A stretch of 64,000 nt of DNA, from assembly GCF_030445035.2 (NCBI RefSeq), contig NC_080680.1, forward strand, positions 47,381,212 through 47,445,211. The letters run 5' to 3'. The notes under the pieces are model-generated. The model was not told where the DNA came from. It saw nothing but the letters and a program-made list of their open reading frames with translations, and made no database searches. Below are positions 60,190 to 64,000 of this stretch, in pieces. Position 1 is the first letter of the stretch, and each line of letters opens with the position of its first letter. A program made the translations under genes and the position numbers. Source of the stretch: Dasypus novemcinctus (Eukaryota; Chordata; Mammalia; Cingulata; Dasypodidae).

Positions 60190-60616
60190 CCTGAAAGAGG
60201 ACTGATTATACATCCTCAACTCGTGGCACCTAACTTATAATGCCTCCCCACAGGAGGAGTACATGTCTGTGATCACCATCTTGACTTTAGGTTGGGCCAC
60301 ACAAATTGCTTTGGCCAACAGACTATAAGCAAAAATAACATGAGCCTCAAGCAAACAGATTTTTAAGACCCATTATTACAAGGCTTATCCCTCTCTAACT
60401 TTGGCTATGAAAACAACACATCTCTGCTGGAGGATTCAGTCTGGTCCAGAACAAAGAAAGACACATGGAACACAATAAACAAAGAACATAACTACAGTTA
60501 CCCAAGAACCAAAATGTAATGTCTACAAGAAATAAATCTTTGCTGTTTTAAGATACTGAGATTTTAGAATTGTTTATTAAAGCAAAATTTAGCATAGTTG
60601 AATGATATAGACAGAA
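60190..60616 (+). repeat. Ancient LTR (MaLR/ERVL-like)
   Basis: The right half shows the typical end: 'gaaataaatctttgctgttt', 'aagatactgagattttagaa', 'ttgtttattaaagcaaaatt' and then 'gatata'. The left boundary is approximate. Confidence 0.6.
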
Positions 60617-60739
60617 CCAGCTGCAGTTCTGGGAATATAAGAATATGAATGTTTTTATATTTTAAAAGCAGATTACTGAGTTGCTTTCTTATAGGAAAAA
60701 AAAACATAAAAAAGAGAAAACACAATAGAAAAAGACAGA

Positions 60740-62420
60740 GAGGTGCTCCCAATACTGGAGTTATCAGATACATATTTTAAAAGAAATATGATTAATATAT
60801 TTTTAAAAACAGCTGATAGCAAGAATTTTATGAGATTAATGCTATCTATTCAAAGTAAGACTCTGGGAAGCGGACATGGCTCAAGTGATAAGGCCTCCAC
60901 ATACCATATGGGAGGACCCAGGTTCGATCCCTGGGGCCTCCAGTTGAAAAAGAGGAGAAAGTGTGCCTGAATGGTGAACCAATGCCCACGTGGCGAGCTG
61001 AGTGCCCACACGGTGAGCTCGGCACCCCACAGCGAGCCAAGTGGCCATGTGGGTGCCCACACAGTGAGCCGAGTGCCTGCACGCTGAGCCGAGTGCCCAC
61101 ATGGGTGCCCATATGGCAAGCCGAGTGCCTGCATGGCGAGAGCCAAGTGCCTGCACAAGTGCCCGTGTGGTGAGCTGCATGCTGAGCCAAGTGCACATGC
61201 AGCAAGCCAAGCCCACATAGTGAGCCAGTGCTCATACAAGTGAGTCATGAAGCAAGATGACGATGCAACAAGAGAGACGAAGGGGAGAGTCAAAGTGAAG
61301 CACAGCAGAGACCAGAAACTGAGGTGGCGCAATTGATAGGGAACCTCTCCCCACATCAGAGGTCCCCAGGATCAAATCCTGGTGAATCCTAGAGAAAGAC
61401 GAGAAGAGAAGACAAAAAGAGAAACAGATACAGAAGATCACACAGCAAATGGACACAGCAAAAAAAGCAGGGCAGGGAAGAGGAAGGAAAAAAAAAAAAG
61501 AGTCAAATTTTCAGTCCTAGGACTGAAAACATTATTGATGTTAATAATTTTAATAGATTGATTTAATACAAGGTTAAATACAGCAGAAGGATTATAGATC
61601 AATAGAAATTGAGAAGCAAAGAAAAAAAGATGGAAAATACTTGATACGCACATAAGAAATGTGTGATATAGTGATGAGATCTAACATATAGGTAACTGGA
61701 ATCCCAGAAGAGGAAGACACAGAATGGAGAAGTAATATTTATAGACACTATGGCTAAACATTTTCCAAAATGCATGGAAAACATCAAACCATGGATTCAA
61801 TAAGTTCTACAAACCTCAAACAGGATAAATATAAAGAAAAACCATTTAACACCATAATCTTTGTTTCTGAATATCACTCTCCATTAAAGGAACCAAGTCT
61901 CCTAAGAGAAATGGCTAATTCCAGGTCCAAGGCTGGGAAAATATAGAATAAATCAAAATATCTTATGCCAGAAAGAAGTGCTCAAAAGGACTATCAGGTA
62001 CACATCAAAAGGATACTGGCTTAATTGGTACTGAGTTTCTGTTTAGAGTGATGGAACAGTTTTGGTAATGGATGGTGGTGATGGCAGCACAGAAATGTGA
62101 ATGTAATTAACAGCACTGAATTATATATTTGAATATGGTTAAAACCAGAAATATTAGGTTATATATATTACTGATATAAAAATCTTAAAAAGCAAACAAA
62201 CAAAACCATAGGACTGTACAATACAGTGAACCCTAATGACAACTTGAACTATAGTTAAAACAGTATAAATATAATAATGTTTCATCAACTGCAAGAAAGG
62301 TACCACACTAATGTAAAGTGTTAATAGGGAAAACTTTGTGGGGAGGGGGTATATGGGAACTCTGTATTTTCTGCATGATTGTTCTGTAAATTTTCAATTC
62401 CTTTAGTAAAAAAAAATAAA
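60740..62420 (+). mobile_element. Old L1 pieces around a SINE
   Basis: 60740-60863 and 61495-61850 resemble L1 ORF1 ('gaatcccagaagagg', 'gacactatggctaaac'). 61855-62000 resembles the L1 3' UTR sequence at 15900-16050. 62170-62420 is an L1 3' end ('gtatatgggaactctgtatt', A run). They may belong to two elements. Confidence 0.55.
60864..61492 (+). mobile_element. DAS-type SINE, two-headed, with expanded internal repeat
   Basis: Same architecture as 33927-34548: head, then about 250 bp of 'gtgagccgagtgcccac'-like units (60975-61245), a second head near 61310-61390 and an A tail at 61488-61499. Confidence 0.87.
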
Positions 62421-62536
62421 CAACACAGGCACCAGTTTCAAGGTCAAAATTGTGAGATGCAGCTAAAGTCATCCTTGGGAAGATATTTATTTAATACATA
62501 CATTAGAAAAGATTATAGACTGAAAATAATTTAAGC

Positions 62537-62732
62537 CAGTGGTTCTCAAAGAGTGGTCCCAGAGCAAAATAAGAGCAGTAATAGCAGCACCTGAGAACTC
62601 ATTACAAATACAAATTCTCAAGTCTCACCCCAAACCTATGGCATCAGAAAATCCAGGAAAGGGGCTCTGCAATCCATGTTTTAACAAGTCCTCCAAATAA
62701 TTCTGATGATAGCTCCAGTTTGAGAACCACTA
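62537..62732 (-). mobile_element. MER5A-like hAT element
   Basis: Inverted ends CAGTGGTTCTCAAA and TTTGAGAACCACTA. The interior 'acaaattctcaagtctcacc' and 'caatccatgttttaacaag' fit MER5A in reverse. Flanks ATTTAAGC (62529-62536) and ATCTAGGC (62733-62740) match at 6 of 8 bases. Confidence 0.85.
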
Positions 62733-62754
62733 ATCTAGGCATCCACTTCAAAAG

Positions 62755-62885
62755 AAGTTAGTTAAAAACAAACAAACAGCATATTAAATCCAAAGATTAT
62801 AGAAGGAAGGAAACAAAGATAAAAAATCAAGAAAAATAAGTACATAATAAAGAAAACACAAAAGTCGATTCTTTAAAAAGAATAA
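62755..62885 (+). mobile_element. Short L1 ORF2 remnant
   Basis: 'agaaggaaggaaacaaaga' and 'gtcgattctttaaaaag' follow the ORF2 sequence ahead of the reverse-transcriptase domain. Strongly diverged. Confidence 0.45.
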
Positions 62886-62959
62886 AATTTATACCACCAC
62901 TACCCCACCTCAGGGAATATGAAGTTAGAATAGATCAGGCAGGGTACATCTCTCTCATA

Positions 62960-63631
62960 AAACAGAGAAAGGGAATCAGACATAGGACTTACTTCTCTCC
63001 CAAAAAATAGCTGGAGGACAGGCAGAAACAGCCTGGGGAAAAACGGTCTAGGGTTTAAGACACCAGAGGAAGTGTGGACATCACCCAGAGAAGAAAGGGA
63101 CACAGGAAAAGAATCTCAACAGAAAGGCTGCAGGCACCCATCACCCACCCTTGGAGCAGACAGCTTTGAATAGACCAGGAAAGGAGAGAGAGAGGGCACA
63201 GCACAAGGAGCATAAGGCTGATTCAACTTTGGGCAAACAAATTTGGTCTGCTGTTTCTCACAAGTCCTTCCCGGCCTGGTGGGACGGCACCACTGTTTAC
63301 CTTGGGAGCCAGCAGGGACCTAAAGAGACCCAACCCTCTCAAAACCACCCCTACTATACTGGGGCTGGTTACTGAGCATACAGATGGTTGTGGAATTGTT
63401 TCCTAGCTGGGAAAAGGGAGCATACTGCAGGCAACCATGGAGGACAGTATCTGAGAATGTTTGATTTGTGAGACTCTGAATATCCCTGAGGCAGGATCCT
63501 CTGTCACACTTGTTCACATTTGTGTTGCAGGGAAAACACTCCAACCAGCGTTTGAACTGAGCAGTCCGCTGAAGAGTGCCATCTGCTGGCAGACTAAGAA
63601 GTGCATGTGAGGAAATTAAAAATAAATAAAT
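62960..63631 (+). mobile_element. L1 5' UTR fragment, same family as 43510-49276
   Basis: Matches 43540-44400 ('aaaaatagctggaggacagg', 'ccatctgctggcagactaag'), with a single copy of the segment that is doubled there. It stops at 63631 where another L1 starts. Confidence 0.8.
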
Positions 63632-64000
63632 GAGGCAAGATGGCAGCAGAGTAAGGAGCTCCTAGAGTCAGCTCCTGCTACAGGGCAGTTAGCAAACACC
63701 CAGAGCTCTCTCGAGCTAGCTGAAGCACCTATTTGGGGGCTCCAGGAGGCCAGAAGAGCATCCTGCAACATCCTTGAAGGAGTGGAAGGAGGAGATACCC
63801 ATCTGCAGAGAAGACTCGTAAGTAGAGCACTCCACACAGCGGAAGCTGGTGTCCGTCCTCCACGGGAGGCACAAGCCACCTCGGGAGCTGTTTCGTGGCT
63901 GGAATCGAAAGCTCCACTTCCCCAAAACAGAGCAGGAAGGGACGATTGGGCACCAATTTCAGCTATGACGAGGAAATTCAGGGGGCTACAGTATAATCCT
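63632..64000 (+). mobile_element. 5' end of another L1, continues past the window
   Basis: Begins 'gaggcaagatggcagcag', the usual start of L1 5' UTRs, and is unlike the preceding 5' UTR. GC content is higher than in the surroundings, as in L1 promoters. The element is not complete in this window. Confidence 0.75.

Noticed and set aside
59590-64000. Further upstream ERMP1 exons
   Set aside because: I searched for the preceding peptidase segment and found none; all recognisable sequence is repeat or intron.
1-64000. Undescribed defence, toxin or other multi-gene system
   Set aside because: Only one gene is present, and everything else is explained by introns and mobile elements.

Overview
The window is mammalian genomic DNA, almost certainly from an armadillo (Dasypus or a close relative). 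The evidence is at least 18 copies of the tRNA-derived DAS-type SINE, a family known from armadillo, whose heads carry recognisable A and B boxes and whose copies end in A-rich tails between target-site duplications. No bacterial or plasmid sequence is present.

One protein-coding gene is present, on the minus strand: the 3' part of ERMP1 (endoplasmic reticulum metallopeptidase 1, an M28-family multi-pass membrane protein). Eleven coding exons run from 59589 down to the stop codon at 3540, all with GT/AG splice sites and an open frame of 612 complete codons. The exons for the N-terminus and most zinc ligands lie beyond 64000. The last zinc-ligand histidine is in the exon at 58658-58750. The 3' UTR runs below 3540, probably to a poly(A) signal near 1109 or 943.

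Layout by region: 1-605 antisense-type L1 piece; 606-3539 3' UTR and flank; 3540-3989 last two coding exons; 3990-37178 one 33-kb intron made mostly of nested transposons; 37179-40619 three exons with L1, SINE and hAT insertions; 40620-52782 a 12-kb intron holding an L1 inserted in an LTR; 52783-56000 four exons; 56001-59589 two exons with a SINE pair; 59590-64000 upstream intron with LTR, SINE, L1 and MER5A-like elements, ending in the 5' end of another L1 that runs out of the window.

The interest lies in the transposon archaeology. Target-site duplications let the nesting order be read directly: an old L1 (pieces at 19225-21245 and 32526-33315) was split by a near full-length L1 (21246-32525), which was then hit by a 3'-end fragment of its own family and four SINEs. 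A MaLR-like provirus (6314-9854) keeps paired LTRs, a tRNA-Leu(UAA) primer-binding site and a polypurine tract, and was itself hit by a SINE and by a probable processed mRNA copy. I found no sign of an unknown defence, immunity or regulatory system.
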